Source of the DNA: Sycobia sp. Sy_11
Lineage: Eukaryota > Arthropoda > Insecta > Hymenoptera > Epichrysomallidae
DNA: 64,000 nt
Direction of reading: 5' to 3'
Assembly: GCA_018907035.1 (NCBI GenBank)
Contig: JACCIC010000120.1
Location: 534,501-598,500, forward strand
The notes under the pieces are model-generated. The model worked only from the letters and a program-made list of their open reading frames with translations. It searched no databases and was not told the origin of the DNA. The translations under genes and the position numbers were made by a program. Positions 48,904 through 61,552 of this stretch are shown piece by piece (position 1 is the first letter of the stretch; each line of letters begins with the position of its first letter).

Positions 48904-48957
48904 GTGTGTGTGTGTGTGTGTTTGTGTGGATATATATATATATATATATATATATAT
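48904..48957. repeat. (TG)n and (TA)n microsatellites
   Basis: (TG)n at 48904-48928 with one TTT break, GGA, then (TA)n at 48931-48957. Confidence 0.9.
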
Positions 48958-49176
48958 CTTACAGAAGTTCGACAGTATACATACGTCTGACAATACTCGA
49001 CGTTAAACTACCAACTAAATTTAAATGTTCTCAACAATAAAAAATTAAAAGCGCAGCAGCAATAATTCCGAATGTTGCTCCTCTGTTTTTCCCCCGCGCT
49101 TTTATAATATAGTACGATCACGCGCGCGGATTTAACTTTCAAATGCTGTGCGGAGCACAAAGGTTTATACAAGTAT

Positions 49177-49255
49177 ATGTGTGTGTGTGTGTGTATGATT
49201 TTAATTCGCGATTCGGTTCTTTATCCCTCGAGTTTTGCCGGCGGGGCCGGGTATA

Positions 49256-49302
<47 letters not shown>
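49177..49302. repeat. (TG)n and (TA)n microsatellites
   Basis: (TG)n at 49177-49194 and (TA)n at 49256-49302. Confidence 0.9.
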
Positions 49303-49304
<2 letters not shown>

Positions 49305-50280
49305 CTTTCTCCTAATTGCGACCGCAAGGGTTAATTATTCTCCGAGGAATAATCAAAGCGTCTGGGATAGGGTTACGAAAGGATTGGCTTGAAAAGGTTG
49401 CCCTTCTCCCTGCCGCCGGCATGTATTATCTCTAATATGTATATACAAGCATACGTGCGCATATTTCCCCTCCTATCCTTCGCTGTACGCGTGCGTAGCC
49501 ACGTGCTTACACGCCAAAATTCCGATTTTGGCCGACTTCCTGCCCCGATGGCGATAAACGATCTTTAAGTAAAATTGAGAATATGCATTATAAGAATTAT
49601 AGGAAATAGACCGCCAAATGAATTCTTGCGTTCTTTAAATAGAATTTTCTAATTAATGTTCAATACATGTCAATTAAAGTAGTTTACAATAGCTATTATC
49701 CTTTAATTAAAGCCCGTTTTACCAGAGCAGTTACAGTTCTTTTCTGAAACTGATAAATTAAAAAAAAAATAAAAAAAAAAAAATACAAACTGAGAGCCAT
49801 GAACAATCGGAGCAAAACACAAACCCGCGTCGGAATGAAGCGATGCATCTTCCGCGTCTGTATATACTCATTCCAAGCGGAGAGAGAAAGAGAGGGTTGG
49901 CGACTGTGTACAAGAAGTCGGATTCGAATGAAGAGAAAGAGAGAGAGACAGAGAGTGATAAACTTTCAGTACCACATGCTTCCGTAAAGAGGAATGACAA
50001 AGGAGTACGTGTATGTGTGTATTCATATAGTTCGAAAGCTTTACACAAATCTTCTTCCACTTTCCCCCCCCCCCCCCACGGCATGCAGGGCCGCTTCCGT
50101 TGCGAGATTCCGTGACGCGCACGCGCACCGCCCGCAGGAATGGGACAAGATAAAAGATAAGCGCGGGGTTACATATCTCACGGGCCGAAAGCCGCGCGAA
50201 AAACGAGCCGCGTTCGCGGGATGAGAAAAGCGTGAGAGAATCGACGAGGCGCTGTGAGTGAAGAGTGCATACTCACATAC
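49303..50280. other. AT-rich then mixed DNA
   Basis: An A-rich stretch at 49762-49783; nothing else recognised. Confidence 0.55.
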
Positions 50281-50281
50281 A

Positions 50282-50284
<3 letters not shown>

Positions 50285-50318
<34 letters not shown>

Positions 50319-50445
50319 CTAAGGGACTTGCAGCGAGGAGAAAAACGTGGCCGCGGTTGCGGCATTGGAAGCCGCGGAGGAATAAGGGCCGAGAGAAATG
50401 GTGCACGGGGAAAAAAGCGTGTATATGGACGAGAAAGCCGTTCGA

Positions 50446-50478
<33 letters not shown>
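50285..50478. repeat. (TA)n and (CA)n microsatellites
   Basis: (TA)n at 50285-50315 and (CA)n at 50446-50478. Confidence 0.95.
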
Positions 50479-50480
<2 letters not shown>

Positions 50481-50922
50481 GTGACAGCACGTCGACGTAG
50501 AGGGAAGACCGCTGTTCCCGATCCAATATGCCCCCTCCCCTCTCGCTCGGGCCGCGGAGGCTTTTATATATGTCCTCAAATACGCCCAATTAGCCGAAGC
50601 TGACATAATAAGTAGATAAACAACGTCGCTCGCGGTGAGATCAGAGGCGCGAACTTTTTCTGGGATGCCGTGTGCGGCCCGAGCGCCGTGCGTTCATATA
50701 TATATATATACATAGGGCGCAAGAACGAAGCGCGGGCCTCCGTCCGCGTCTTCGTCGCTACCGGGGCACGACGAAAAACAAACGCACGCACACGCGCGCG
50801 AGCCACCGCGGGCAACGGACCAGAAGAAGGTGAGCGATCGCATTTGAAGAACAATTTAGTCACTCGTCCGTCACGCCACCGCAGCGCCAGCTCTCTATAT
50901 ACTCGCCCGTCTCTGTATATGT

Positions 50923-50971
50923 ATGTGTGTGTGTACACACACACACACACACACACACCACACACACACAC

Positions 50972-51013
<42 letters not shown>
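50923..51013. repeat. (TG)n/(CA)n palindrome joined to (TA)n
   Basis: A short (TG)n run at about 50923-50935 meets (CA)n at 50935-50971 through a GTAC centre, giving a self-complementary hairpin with (GT)/(AC) arms. After a short CGA interruption it continues as (TA)n at 50974-51013. The CA part has one CACCACA interruption. Confidence 0.85.
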
Positions 51014-51018
<5 letters not shown>

Positions 51019-51178
51019 GGCTGCGCGGCGAGAAAGTGTCGCACATAAGAAGCGAGAGGTAGAGGGTAAGTGGCGAGCGCGGTCACTTTGTGTCACGAGC
51101 GTTTAAAGTGACGCGCGCCCAGCGGCTCATCGGCCAACAAAGGGGACGAACGGTGGCGGGAATGGAACTGATGGGAGA

Positions 51179-51180
<2 letters not shown>

Positions 51181-51215
<35 letters not shown>

Positions 51216-51306
51216 TGAGTGAGACGGATATTTAACAAAATGCATTCCTTCCCCAGCGATGCATTAATGTACGCGAGATTGCGCGCTTGCAGTTTTGCAT
51301 GCAGTG

Positions 51307-51356
<50 letters not shown>
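51181..51356. repeat. (GA)n and (TA)n microsatellites
   Basis: (GA)n at 51181-51211, and (TA)n at 51315-51356 of about 21 units. Confidence 0.95.
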
Positions 51357-51360
<4 letters not shown>

Positions 51361-51727
51361 GCAATGCGAGAGGGGTGCAATCGCCTGCGTAAAGCACAAT
51401 TATCGCTTCTAAATTTAAATTCGAACTGACGCGTGGATTTTACATATAAATTATATATACGTACATCAGGCCTTACATCGAGCGAGTCAGAGCGCGGCGA
51501 GGCCTCGTCTCCTCCACTGAAATAACACGAGCGAAGTCGTCGAGACTTGATTCGCCCGAATGAATTTTCGAAAATATATGTATATAAGTGTATATGGTAA
51601 ACTCATCGCGCGTTGGCGGAGGGATAGGCGTACGCCTGCGAGAGCGCAACATAAAAAAGGAGAAACGTAGAAAGGAAGAGCGGAAAAGGAGGCAGGCACG
51701 TATACAAATACGTACGAGCAGTTTTGC

Positions 51728-51728
<1 letters not shown>
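51357..51728. other. Mixed DNA between microsatellites
   Basis: Nothing recognised. Confidence 0.55.
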
Positions 51729-51769
<41 letters not shown>

Positions 51770-51891
51770 GTCCTGCATTCTCAAGGCGGGTGCGCACTGT
51801 TTATTAACGTGATTTATGGAGACGCCATCATCTACTGGCGCGCGCTCGACTTTACACTCTTTGCCTTCTTGTCGCGTTTGTGTACGTATAC

Positions 51892-51949
<58 letters not shown>
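51729..51949. repeat. Two long (TA)n microsatellites
   Basis: (TA)n at 51729-51767 and 51894-51949; the second has about 28 units. Confidence 0.95.
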
Positions 51950-51955
<6 letters not shown>

Positions 51956-52202
51956 CTGCATCCACGGATTGTGGTTTTTGCCTCTTCCAACCCATCATGC
52001 AGAGTTCGTCCGACATTTCTCCATATGTTTCGCCCGTCTCTTCTTCTTTTTTTCTTCTCCGACCTTGCGCGACCGTCATAATAATAGTAATCCGTGCCGC
52101 GACGAAGCGAGGCAGCATCGCGTATAAGCCGACCGATTCGCGATAAATTCTCGTTGAACGCCAGATTGCAAGACTGCGAAATTCCCTGGAACGAAATTAT
52201 AC

Positions 52203-52229
52203 AAAAAAAAAAAAAAAAAAAAAAAAAAA
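52203..52229. repeat. Poly(A) run
   Basis: 27 A residues without interruption, followed by CCGAACAAAACGG. No flanking target-site duplication was recognised. Confidence 0.9.
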
Positions 52230-52271
52230 CCGAACAAAACGGAGATTAAAATTGAGCGGTGTCCGCGCGAA

Positions 52272-52553
52272 ATGGCGTTGCTCTGGAGAAAGGCTGTGGT
52301 GGAGATTTTTTTTCGTTTATCAGACGCGCAAGCGGAGTTAGAAAGTATCGAATGCGCGACGGCCACGAGAGTCCTCGGTAGAGTGTTCTATGCAAGCTCG
52401 AGCGACCGTGTAACTTTATTGGGCGGCGTAAATTTCAACCCATTTCGCGCCGAAGTCCCGCGACCCTCGCTAATAACGCCATGCGGTGGACTTTGCGAGT
52501 CAAAGTCGGAAAAATCGACCAGAGTCGCGAATTTTCCCCGGGGTCCCCGATAG
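52272..52553 (+). CDS. Open frame of 93 codons with balanced composition, probably chance
   Basis: The frame begins MALLWRKAVVEIFFRLSDAQ and has a balanced amino-acid composition free of microsatellite translation, unlike most long frames here. The start context is GAAATGG. It lies 42 bases downstream of a 27-base A run. No TATA box, splice site or polyadenylation signal supports it. About 16 frames of 100 codons are expected by chance in this much DNA, so length alone means nothing. It is kept only because its composition is unusual for this window. Confidence 0.1.
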   Translation: MALLWRKAVVEIFFRLSDAQAELESIECATATRVLGRVFYASSSDRVTLLGGVNFNPFRAEVPRPSLITPCGGLCESKSEKSTRVANFPRGPR

Positions 52554-52842
52554 ATTTCCAGTGGAACCACTGAAAAACCCGTGGAACCGCCGACGCCTGC
52601 CTCGCGGTTCGTACGGGAACATAGACCCGCCGTGGCTCGGCGGCAATTTCCGCCTCTGCCTCCACCCCACCGACACTCCGCTGCGCGGATAATAATCCCA
52701 GCGCCCTACCCGGCCCGAGTCTGCGTATCGACGAGCAAATCGAATAAATACACTCTCGTTCCCGACTTCCGAGCGTGCCGGCGTTACCGCGCGCGCCGCG
52801 CTTTCTCAAAGGCTCGCGTAAATTCGCCCCCACCTTCGCCCC

Positions 52843-52843
<1 letters not shown>
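52554..52843. other. CpG-rich unique DNA
   Basis: No supported gene; frames on both strands overlap here. Confidence 0.5.

Positions 52844-52884
<41 letters not shown>
52844..52884. repeat. (TA)n microsatellite
   Basis: Pure TA array of about 20 units. Confidence 0.95.
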
Positions 52885-52888
<4 letters not shown>

Positions 52889-53084
52889 CTTTCTCAACGA
52901 CCGCCCGCCACTTGAGAACGAGAAAAGGAGAACGCGAGGTCGCGGCCTTTGATATGGTTCGTAAAACACCGGCGCACTTTGATTCGGCGCCCTTTGTAAT
53001 TCAACGCGTATTCATATGTGTGTGTGTGTTTACGCAGCCACCGCGTCTCGTTCGCTCGGCCGCCCGTGCAGGAAACGCCACGCT

Positions 53085-53097
53085 CACACACACGCAC

Positions 53098-53171
<74 letters not shown>

Positions 53172-53190
53172 GCACATATATATATATATA
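53085..53190. repeat. (CA)n(GA)n(CA)n(TA)n compound microsatellite
   Basis: CA-rich to 53136, (GA)n at 53136-53168, a short CACGCACA, then (TA)n to 53190. It contains three dinucleotide classes. Confidence 0.95.
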
Positions 53191-53368
53191 TGTATATACA
53201 CGCACACCCGCGCACAAGAACTTTGGTACGAGGGTCTCCATTCATACATGCATGTATACATACCGCAATGCGATTCACCGCGTGGGTAATATTAACGTGC
53301 AGCGGTTGCGGGAGGCTAATGCTGGAGAATTAATGCGCCTTCCCGCGCGAGAAGGTTTTTAAGATGGG

Positions 53369-53372
<4 letters not shown>

Positions 53373-53430
<58 letters not shown>

Positions 53431-53458
53431 ATGTATATATATGTATGTATACATATAT
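53373..53458. repeat. (TA)n with GTAT-rich tail
   Basis: About 24 TA units, then an irregular ATGTATGTATATGTATATATATG-like tail. Confidence 0.9.
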
Positions 53459-53459
53459 A

Positions 53460-54644
53460 ACGCTAAAGTAGTAAAATTGTTTCGGATAGTTTTATAGCGC
53501 GTCGGTGCGGCGCAATAAATTAGAGTATAGCGAGTGTTTCAGCGTCAGTGGGTTAGCAGCCTTAATGCACCACAGGCACACCGGTGGAACGGCCCATCTC
53601 TTAAATGTCCTCCGGCGCGAGATTTGTTTCCGGCCGTCGCTCAATGCCGCGGAATGCGTCCACGTCGGCCCGCAGAAAACGATCAAAGGCAGATGAAATA
53701 TGCACTTCCGTCCCGTTTGCCCGCCGAGCAATACGACTTCGTTATTATAGACGCGTTCGAGAGATCTCTGCGGTAGTTTATTATCGCGGGCCAAGATTAA
53801 TACTTTGCTATTGCGCTCATAAGTCGTGGGTTCGATTAATAATTTTACGAGTAAATGTTTAAATCTGTAAATTCAGGCATTTGATAGATATGCATATAAG
53901 CGATGGACCTAAACGTGAAAATTGAGGCTTGCAAGGCATTGGTATCCAGAGTAACGCACCTTGCCCTCTGTCCCCTCGGACATAAGTCCGAATATCCTCT
54001 GTGCGAAAGATCGATATTCGTCGGTACTGAAGCGACAACTTTACGCGCCCGATTATTATTAAGGTTCGTGTCTTACGCGCAGTGTCGTCGTCTTAACGTC
54101 TACGAGGTGTTTCGTGAAAAAGCGCGAAAAAAAATTCCACCTGGCGACGAAGTCGCCCAACCCAATCGTTCGAGAAACGAGAAGGAATGAAGGAGCATGG
54201 AGTATTACGGTATCGGTCAGCGTAGCACCGCTGAACGACATCTTCTCTTCTTCTTTTTCACTTATCGTCGAATTTCGGCGAAGCCTGGTCATTTTTTTTT
54301 TTTGTTTGTCACGGAACTTTAGTTCATTCTTAATTGCATTGTAAGAAGAAAAAAACAACAACCTCTGTGTGCGCACCGAATATCCCCAGAGCATCCCCAT
54401 TGAATGGAATGGAGCAGCGCTCGTATGTAAGCGAGAGAGCGGCTTACTTTATTCGCGGATTCCGTGACCAATGTTATACGACTGAGACAGCGGCTTTATA
54501 CTCCTGCCCGCGACCACTGGCGGCTTCCTTCCAGGTGTACACGGCGTCAATGTATCAATATAGTATATATATACACACAGGATCCCTCGAGGGTAGATAG
54601 AGTAGTGCAGTTTCGATAAGTTACCAGAGCTGTCACGGAAAAAA

Positions 54645-54645
<1 letters not shown>
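53460..54645. other. Mixed unique DNA
   Basis: A 95-codon frame at 53903-54190 has ordinary composition but no splice, promoter or polyadenylation support. Confidence 0.5.
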
Positions 54646-54649
<4 letters not shown>

Positions 54650-54696
<47 letters not shown>

Positions 54697-54710
54697 ATAT
54701 ATATACTGTA
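54650..54710. repeat. (TA)n(TG)n(TA)n compound microsatellite
   Basis: (TA)n to 54682, (TG)n to about 54698, then a short TA run. Confidence 0.9.
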
Positions 54711-55093
54711 CGTATGCATTGGGGCCGAGTCCTCGGTCCCTCGTCGTCGCGCACTTGTCTAATCTGCGAGCGCGAGAGAAGGCCGCGCGCGATCGCGGGA
54801 ACTGCCACTACCGCGCCCGAAGGGCCCGCGCGAGGAAGCGAAGACGGGGGCCACCGTCTCCTCCGTACCGATAGGACCTCCGTTACAGTTTTACGGCTTC
54901 GGATAAGGTCAATAATATATATATATATATTTATGTGTGTATGTGCGTGTACATACTAACTCTCAAGGGCGCCTGATATTTTGCGCGTACCTCGGTCTTC
55001 GAGTGGAAAACCGGTTGACGCGCCGCAACAACTAATTGTGCGATAAATCGTACTTCGGCTAGAGCTGTTTTATATATATGCATAAGTATGATC

Positions 55094-55118
55094 TGTGTGT
55101 GTGTGTGTGTGTGTGTGT
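55094..55118. repeat. (TG)n microsatellite
   Basis: About 12 TG units. Confidence 0.9.
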
Positions 55119-55298
55119 CGTGAGATTAGAGTGTTTTGTGAATGATATACCATCAGTGCCAGCGCACTTTTTTTACCACCGTCGTCGTAATTATTGCACT
55201 AGCAGTTGGGAAACCGAGAGAGTGAGTGAGAAAGAACCTAAGAGATTTTTTGCTCATTCATCCGACATCTCTGTCTTTCTCCTTTTGTGCCCATTTAT

Positions 55299-55492
55299 TA
55301 TATATATATATATATATATATTGCTCCGATTGAAATTTTATTCACTAAAGATCGCAGATTCACTAGATATCTGGAAATATTTAGTTTGCATGGGACGCGG
55401 GGTCGTGATTCCATCATAATGAATTATCGGAGCATCATTGCTTTCAGCGGTTAATTTGTCTCAACGAACAGATAGGACAGAAAATCTTATGC

Positions 55493-55539
<47 letters not shown>
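55299..55539. repeat. Two (TA)n microsatellites
   Basis: (TA)n at 55299-55321 and 55496-55539. Confidence 0.95.
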
Positions 55540-55541
<2 letters not shown>

Positions 55542-56014
55542 TGTATATATCTATATTAAATGGCATGGTACCAGAAACCACGATAAAGAGAAATTGAATA
55601 CTACTACAAAGTCTTTGTGTAATCTAATTTTTGTAAATTTACGTCCGGTGAAATTGTACTTGGCCGCTACCGTACGTGCTGATGCATATATAAGAGATGG
55701 ACGACGACTGCTACGACCTTCCTCTCGACCTCTCCCCCCCCCCCACCTACATCGCCCATTAATTCAATATCCCCGGCGTTTTATCTTAATAAATGCAGAA
55801 TCGCGCGGGGAATATTTCATCCCTCGCGTCGCCGTGTGGCGAGCGCCAGCCAACGGGGAAAAGGGAAAAGAGACGAGAAGAAAATTGGTCTGGCGGTCGC
55901 GTCTCTCACCCGACTCCCCCGGCCCTCTCACCAAAGTGTTTTCTCCTATTCCCGGCGATGTATAAACTGCTCCTTACGGGGCCGCGGACGTCTACGCAAA
56001 GTATAAGTATATAC

Positions 56015-56016
<2 letters not shown>

Positions 56017-56053
<37 letters not shown>
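56017..56053. repeat. (TG)n microsatellite
   Basis: About 18 pure TG units. Confidence 0.95.
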
Positions 56054-56057
<4 letters not shown>

Positions 56058-56835
56058 TGGAGGGTCACGTCCATGGCGAACGCGTACCCATACCCACTTA
56101 TCCGCGCGTACGCGTCTACACTGCCGAAAGTGGCGAGGCGGCGGCAGCGGTCAGTGCCGAATACGAAATGACGGGCGGGGATCTTGCCGGGGCCCCATTG
56201 CGAATGATGCTGCGACGGCGGCGTGTCTTACATAAGGCATGACCATCGTCGCGCGCCTCCGGAACCAGACGCGACCCGAGGCCAAGGCAAGGAGGATGTA
56301 GCGATAGACAGACAAAGAGAATGAGAGAGAGAGTGAGAGATAGAGAGACAGGCTTCCTTAACCTGCATCGAATAAAAGAATAAACAGTAGAGGCACGACG
56401 GAGGCGCGGGATCTCCTCTTCGTTCTCTCGTTCTCGGCTCCGCCAAGTTCCCGGGCTAAAATTCCCGTTTTCATTATGCACGAGTCGCGCTACTTATTCG
56501 AGAAATGTATGCGAAAGCCGCCACCGATCGAGGATGAGAATTCGTCGTCGAACCGCGCAATGTACAAGTACACATTATACCGACGAGATTTTACTCGTAA
56601 CATACAGTGCTAATCACAATAAGCGATATCATATCGTAATCCACGAGAATTTCGCGCAAATTTGGATGTATTTAACGTCCATCAACCCCTCCTCCACTTC
56701 GCCCATCCACCGACGGAAAGTTACCTCGAGCCACTTACCACACGTGCTCGCCGGGTGCGCGGGGTGTGAGGGGAGGAGGAGTGCGGCGATTACTCGCAAC
56801 GTAGTCACGGCGCGCTTAGGGTATGTACACCCACT

Positions 56836-56837
<2 letters not shown>

Positions 56838-56883
<46 letters not shown>

Positions 56884-56901
56884 GTATATATATATATATA
56901 T
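56838..56901. repeat. (CA)n(TA)n compound microsatellite
   Basis: About 22 CA units, GTG, then about nine TA units. Confidence 0.95.
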
Positions 56902-58978
56902 CTGTACGTACAGTCGAGGGTGCGGTATTAAATCAATATAACGCCCGGTGTAGCCCGTCGGTCCGCAGCTCTCGTGGGACGTTTGCGCCCTCCCTCCGGG
57001 GGTGGCCGGTCGCTGGGGGCGGGGAGATGGGCGATTTTCTCCGAGGCTGATCAAAGGGAGCGAGAGACGCTTGGTGGGGTGGGGGGGGGTGGAGGGCGAG
57101 GAAGAACGGAAGCTTCGCTAATATTTCATGAGCGCGAGGCGCGCGGGTCGCTCGATTGCCGAGATGCCCGAGCAGCTATGGGGATACGAGGCCGCGGCCG
57201 ACACCTCGAGATACAATCTATTATATGGCGCGGGCCGACGGCGACCCGAGGTTTTCGTTCGTAAATTTTAGGCGATTTTTCGCACGCCATCTTATATCGA
57301 CTTTCCTGCGATCGATTTGATGGACTACGGTACGTACCGTTCGCCTTTCCAATCGTTTATGTAATATCAAGAATCGATGACGAAATTTGGCCCATGGGCT
57401 AGTTCATCGACAGCACCCCGTTGTTAATCAAACGGACTATACGCTCTTTATCCTGGCTTGCGTGTCATTTTCAACCATTCGGGTAACGTATCCCCGAAAA
57501 TGTTGAAAACCGAAGGAACCGCGTCATTTTTCCGCCGGAAGTAAAAGGGATACTCGGAGTTTTCTTCGATTAACGAACTGTCGATCATCGTGTGAACTTA
57601 GTTCAACCACTATCGGTGTAGAATAAGAAGTATTGCTTGGCCATTTCGACGTCTGTGTGACGCAGTTCAGTGGTAACTGGACTTTTAAGCCGACAATCCA
57701 GAAATTTTTCACTGCGTTAATGCGACTTGGCAGGTCCACCCAGATTTTCATCGAATTTTCAGTTAATCCACTAAACGTATGAACAAGTCATCATGACCAG
57801 GGCGTTTATTTTGTTTCTTGATCAGTCAGGGCCAAATTCGATCGGATCCTGAATCGAGGATGCTGTCTTCATTGTAACGTAATGGGCGATCGAATAAGCA
57901 GAAGTTTCCTGTATTCTCAGTGCTCGCGAGCCAACTCGTAAATTATAGTAACCTACTGCTAACCGACGCCTATCCACTCTGGACTTCGAGAAAACACTTC
58001 GCCTTCGCAGCCGCCGGCCGTGACGTCCTGAAAATGAAGCGTCGCCCGCGACGACTCTGGAATTCGAACTAAAATTCCGCCGCCGCCGCCGCCGAAGTTG
58101 GATTCCGCGTCGCACCGACGGCCGAGCTCGTCGGGCGAAAATCGAATTATAATCGGACCGCTCGCATTGCCATGCAGCCGGCGACCCGGCGAGCGTAAAC
58201 GTCGCTCGGGCGAGTAGTTTTCGAAGACGCGCGATATAGTACACTGCGCGCGTATACGGAGGTGCGCGCGAGGCCCGATGGGATCGAAAAACTGCGCTCG
58301 GACGCGCTCGGAGCGTGAATTACGATTCCGCGGATGGATTCGCGAAGGTAGGCAGGCCGTGCCGCGCGTACGTGTGCACGCGCCACGGGACGATCGTAAT
58401 GCCAAGGTTGCGCGGCGTGGAGCACGGTCCGAAGCGCGCGGCGACGCGCGGCCGAGTTCGGAATTAATGCGCGAGGTGAATTCCGGCCCGTCGTCGTCGC
58501 CTCGACGCGTCACTGCGCACTCGACGGAAATATCGGCGAATCGTCGAACGAGCCCAATCTTTTCCATTCTCGATCTTTCGCGATAAATTGCCCGGTATAT
58601 TGTTAGACCGCGGTAGAAAAGAGAAAGACGTATTCCCACCTTCGCGATCGAGCTTGGACGGGACCACGTTTGATCGTTCCTTGAGATCAAGCTGGTCGAT
58701 TATCATACGGATTAGCGGCCGGTCGAAACCTGAAATTGTACGCACGAAATCAAAGCCGATGTTTCTCGGTATGTTTTTTTTTTTTCTACTCTTTACCATA
58801 TCCGTACTCGGGCCAAATTAACCGTGCCCTCGTGTACAAAGAACAAGTATAGCATTTACGTATTAAAACGTTCCTCTGGAACTTTCCGACACCACCAGCA
58901 GCACACACCAGAGAATTGGAATATTTAAGAAGCAGGAAAGATTAAAGCTATACGAGCCCGCGGCTTAACAGATCAAAG
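56902..58978. other. CpG-rich, AT-rich, then CpG-rich DNA
   Basis: 57,260-57,960 is AT-rich and quiet; 57,960-58,600 is CpG-rich. A 243-codon minus-strand frame at 57959-58690 is arginine/serine-rich and rejected as chance. Confidence 0.5.
57072..57096 (+). other. G-quadruplex-like G runs
   Basis: GGGG, T, G9, TGGA, GGG. Confidence 0.55.
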
Positions 58979-59000
58979 TGTGTGTGTGTGTGTGTGTGTA
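58979..59000. repeat. (TG)n microsatellite
   Basis: About 11 TG units. Confidence 0.9.
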
Positions 59001-59160
59001 TAGGGAGCACGCGTACAATTACATCCCATTAAATTTAACGCATACAAGGCCCGGCGTAGTAATTCTGATTTCATTAATACAGGGACGGCCGAAGGATGAA
59101 GTTCGCCCGTTGAATATATAAAACGTGTCTCGCCCTCTCCCCACTTCCCTCTGTCCCAAG

Positions 59161-59163
<3 letters not shown>

Positions 59164-59251
<88 letters not shown>
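59164..59251. repeat. (TC)n(TA)n compound microsatellite
   Basis: (TC)n at 59164-59201 passes directly into (TA)n at 59201-59251. Confidence 0.95.
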
Positions 59252-59254
<3 letters not shown>

Positions 59255-61002
59255 CATACACCGAATTTCCACCGCAGAGCTCTCCGTTCGGCCGCGCGTT
59301 CCCCGCACGAGATTGTAATTAAAATTACGAAACGGGTCCGTGCACTATACTACACACCTCTCTCTCTCTCTATCCCCCCTCTCCACGGTACTGCCCCGGC
59401 ATCGCGCACCGGGCGTGCTGGCTCAATTATTACTTTTTCTGGCCGACGGCAGTAGGTGGAAGAGGAGGAGGAGGAGTGAGAGAGAGAGAGAGAGAGAGCG
59501 AGGTGGATAGGGAGGAGGGATCTTCATTAAAATTCATGAAACTCGTCTGGACGTTAGGCCGACGCGTATGTGCAGCGCGCAGGGGCTTCCGGGAGCGCGT
59601 CCTGCATTGTAGCCACCTCGGCGCGGGGAAATGGCGAGGAGGGCCGCGGCGACGGACGGTTGAGGGGGGGGGGAAGAGCAGTCGTAGGGAGATGGTACAG
59701 GGTTTTGCCCAGACGCTTTAGAATTCACGGTGGCGCGGTGCGTCGCTCGCGCCCCGCTCTCCTTGCCGTATATCTTCCTCCGTCGCGTCCACTGTGCAGT
59801 ATCGTTCGCGGTCTGCTACTCACTATTTCTCCTCCCCCCCCCCTCCGCCCTCTCAACCAATCCCAACCCCTCGCTGGCCAAGCGCTCTCGCGTCGAACTC
59901 GGATCGGGCGGCGCGCGAGCCGCTGACTCGTCGCCCCGATGTCGTCCCTCGCCTATCCTCCACCTTGCGTCGGCGACGCGGAGGTCATCCTACATGTGCA
60001 CGTATACACGTACTCTCCGATCTCCGGTCTTTTACGACGGCTTCCGTGCTCAGCATTCGCGCTATATATCTGCGGGTAGGCGTACGTCGCGCGCTCGCGT
60101 CACCTGTAGGTGCGCGCAAAGCGTAACCCGTCCCGGCGGCAGGAGCCCGAATTCGTGCTAGATCTTCGCATGCGTATGTATGCTGTGCGTTTACGAGGAA
60201 CGCTAGAGCCGCCCCCGTCCACGCTACGTGTTTCGCGAATTTATCGACAGTTTTACGGATGCTCGGAGGGGTTGGGACGCGCGCGCGCGCGTTCGGCCTC
60301 GCCGCGTTTTTCACGAGGCGATTTTTTTAAGGGCCACGCGCTACAAGTTTCATAAACGAACTTTCGCTCTTTAATTCTTATGTATACGATCGTAGTATTA
60401 GAGCGATTAAAAATGTTTTATCCTTTTTTTCATTCCTTTTTCCATACGTATACTTCGATGAACAATTTGTGCCCGGTTATAGGGGTGGCATAAAAATGCA
60501 GTTATAACTTATCGCGCAATTTTGACAGTGACCTATTGAAAACGCAAAGTCATATAAAAAATCGTAGAACGTATAAAAAAAATTCAGCTTCAATTCGCAG
60601 TGTTTCCGAGTAAGCTTGCACAATATATATGTATATATATATATATAGTACTTCCATGATTTAACGTGAAATCCCGATTAAATAATACCGCTATTTTCTC
60701 CAAATATGAGAGCTCGCGTAAAGAATTTGATTTTCGGCGCGCGTCGATCGCTATACGCGCGCATACAAAGGAACGCACGAAACTTTACAAAGCCGATCGT
60801 CGCGGGGCGCAAGATTAATCGAATATTTATCGAGCGCTTGGCGCGCGTTATTGCGACAGCGATATTTCCAAGAATCGGCGGGAGAGATGGACAAAAATCT
60901 TTTGACGCTCGCGTCGCTCCGATCCTCGGCCCTCTCCCACCCTCTCGATCTCGCTCTCGCGGCCCGATTAAGAGAAAAAAAAATAACGAATCAGGAGTAG
61001 GA
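59252..61002. other. CpG-rich then AT-rich DNA
   Basis: CpG-rich to about 60,340, then AT-rich to 60,700. No supported gene. Confidence 0.5.
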
Positions 61003-61095
61003 GGAGGAGGAGGAGGAGGAGGAGGAGACGCCATCGGCTCGATCGCGCCTTTCTTGATAGAGCGCGCGAGCAGGCACACGAGAGAGAGAGAGAGG
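61003..61095. repeat. (GGA)n and (GA)n purine tract
   Basis: (GGA)n at 61003-61027 gives a false polyglycine frame; a short (GA)n follows at 61081-61095. Confidence 0.9.
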
Positions 61096-61339
61096 AAAGA
61101 AGGGAGTGAGGATCAGAGAGAAAGAGAGGAGAGAGATGCGCGCGCCTTGCGGTTAGTAAATTCAGGGTATAGAGATCCGCGGGAGAGCGCGCGCACGCGC
61201 TCTCAGACAAACTGCCGACGAGGCATAGTTCGCATAATTTCTCAAGGCCTACCAGTTTTGACGGAGCGGCGGGGCGAGGAGCGCGGCATACGCCTGGCAT
61301 CATATATGTATATATATATATTATATATAAGCGTAAGCA

Positions 61340-61517
61340 GGAGAGAGATAGAATGAGTGAGATAGAAAAAAAGGGAAAGAGAGGGTAGAACGATGGAAGG
61401 AGGGAGGAGCAGAGGAACGAGAAGAGAGAGGGGCTCTATCTTGGCACAATCTGACTTCTCTTCTATCTTTATAGATGTCTGTCTTTCCCTCCACCTCCGT
61501 CCCTTCCTCCCTCTCGG

Positions 61518-61551
<34 letters not shown>
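61340..61551. repeat. Purine tract facing (TC)n
   Basis: About 90 bases of nearly pure purine at 61340-61435 face a pyrimidine tract with (TC)n at 61520-61551, an imperfect inverted arrangement. Confidence 0.85.

Positions 61552-61552
<1 letters not shown>

Larger units (their letters stand above)
54711..56836. other. Mixed DNA with several microsatellites
   Basis: No supported gene outside the arrays listed. Confidence 0.5.

Noticed and set aside
50800..50830. GAAGAAG|GTGAGC donor with an arginine-rich frame before it
   Set aside because: No acceptor upstream; the frame is a translation of CA/CG-rich repeats.
53820..53850. TGGGTTCGATTAA resembling a tRNA T-loop
   Set aside because: The flanks do not form a T stem, and no A box or acceptor stem is present. 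Other GTTCGA sites (12582, 21611) failed likewise.
53903..54190. 95-codon frame of ordinary composition
   Set aside because: Same chance argument; no splice, promoter or polyadenylation support.
54525..54545. CTTCCTTCCAG|GTGTAC as a ratchet site
   Set aside because: The donor half lacks the GTRAG consensus; the similar sites at 19950, 29550, 46957 and 63891 fail for the same reason.
57959..58690. 243-codon minus-strand open frame
   Set aside because: It is arginine/serine-rich from CpG-rich DNA, overlaps other open frames on the opposite strand, and has no splice, promoter or domain evidence.
60706..61356. 216-codon + strand open frame
   Set aside because: Its composition is arginine-rich, then polyglycine from (GGA)n, then RERE from (GA)n and YIYI from (TA)n: a translation of repeats.
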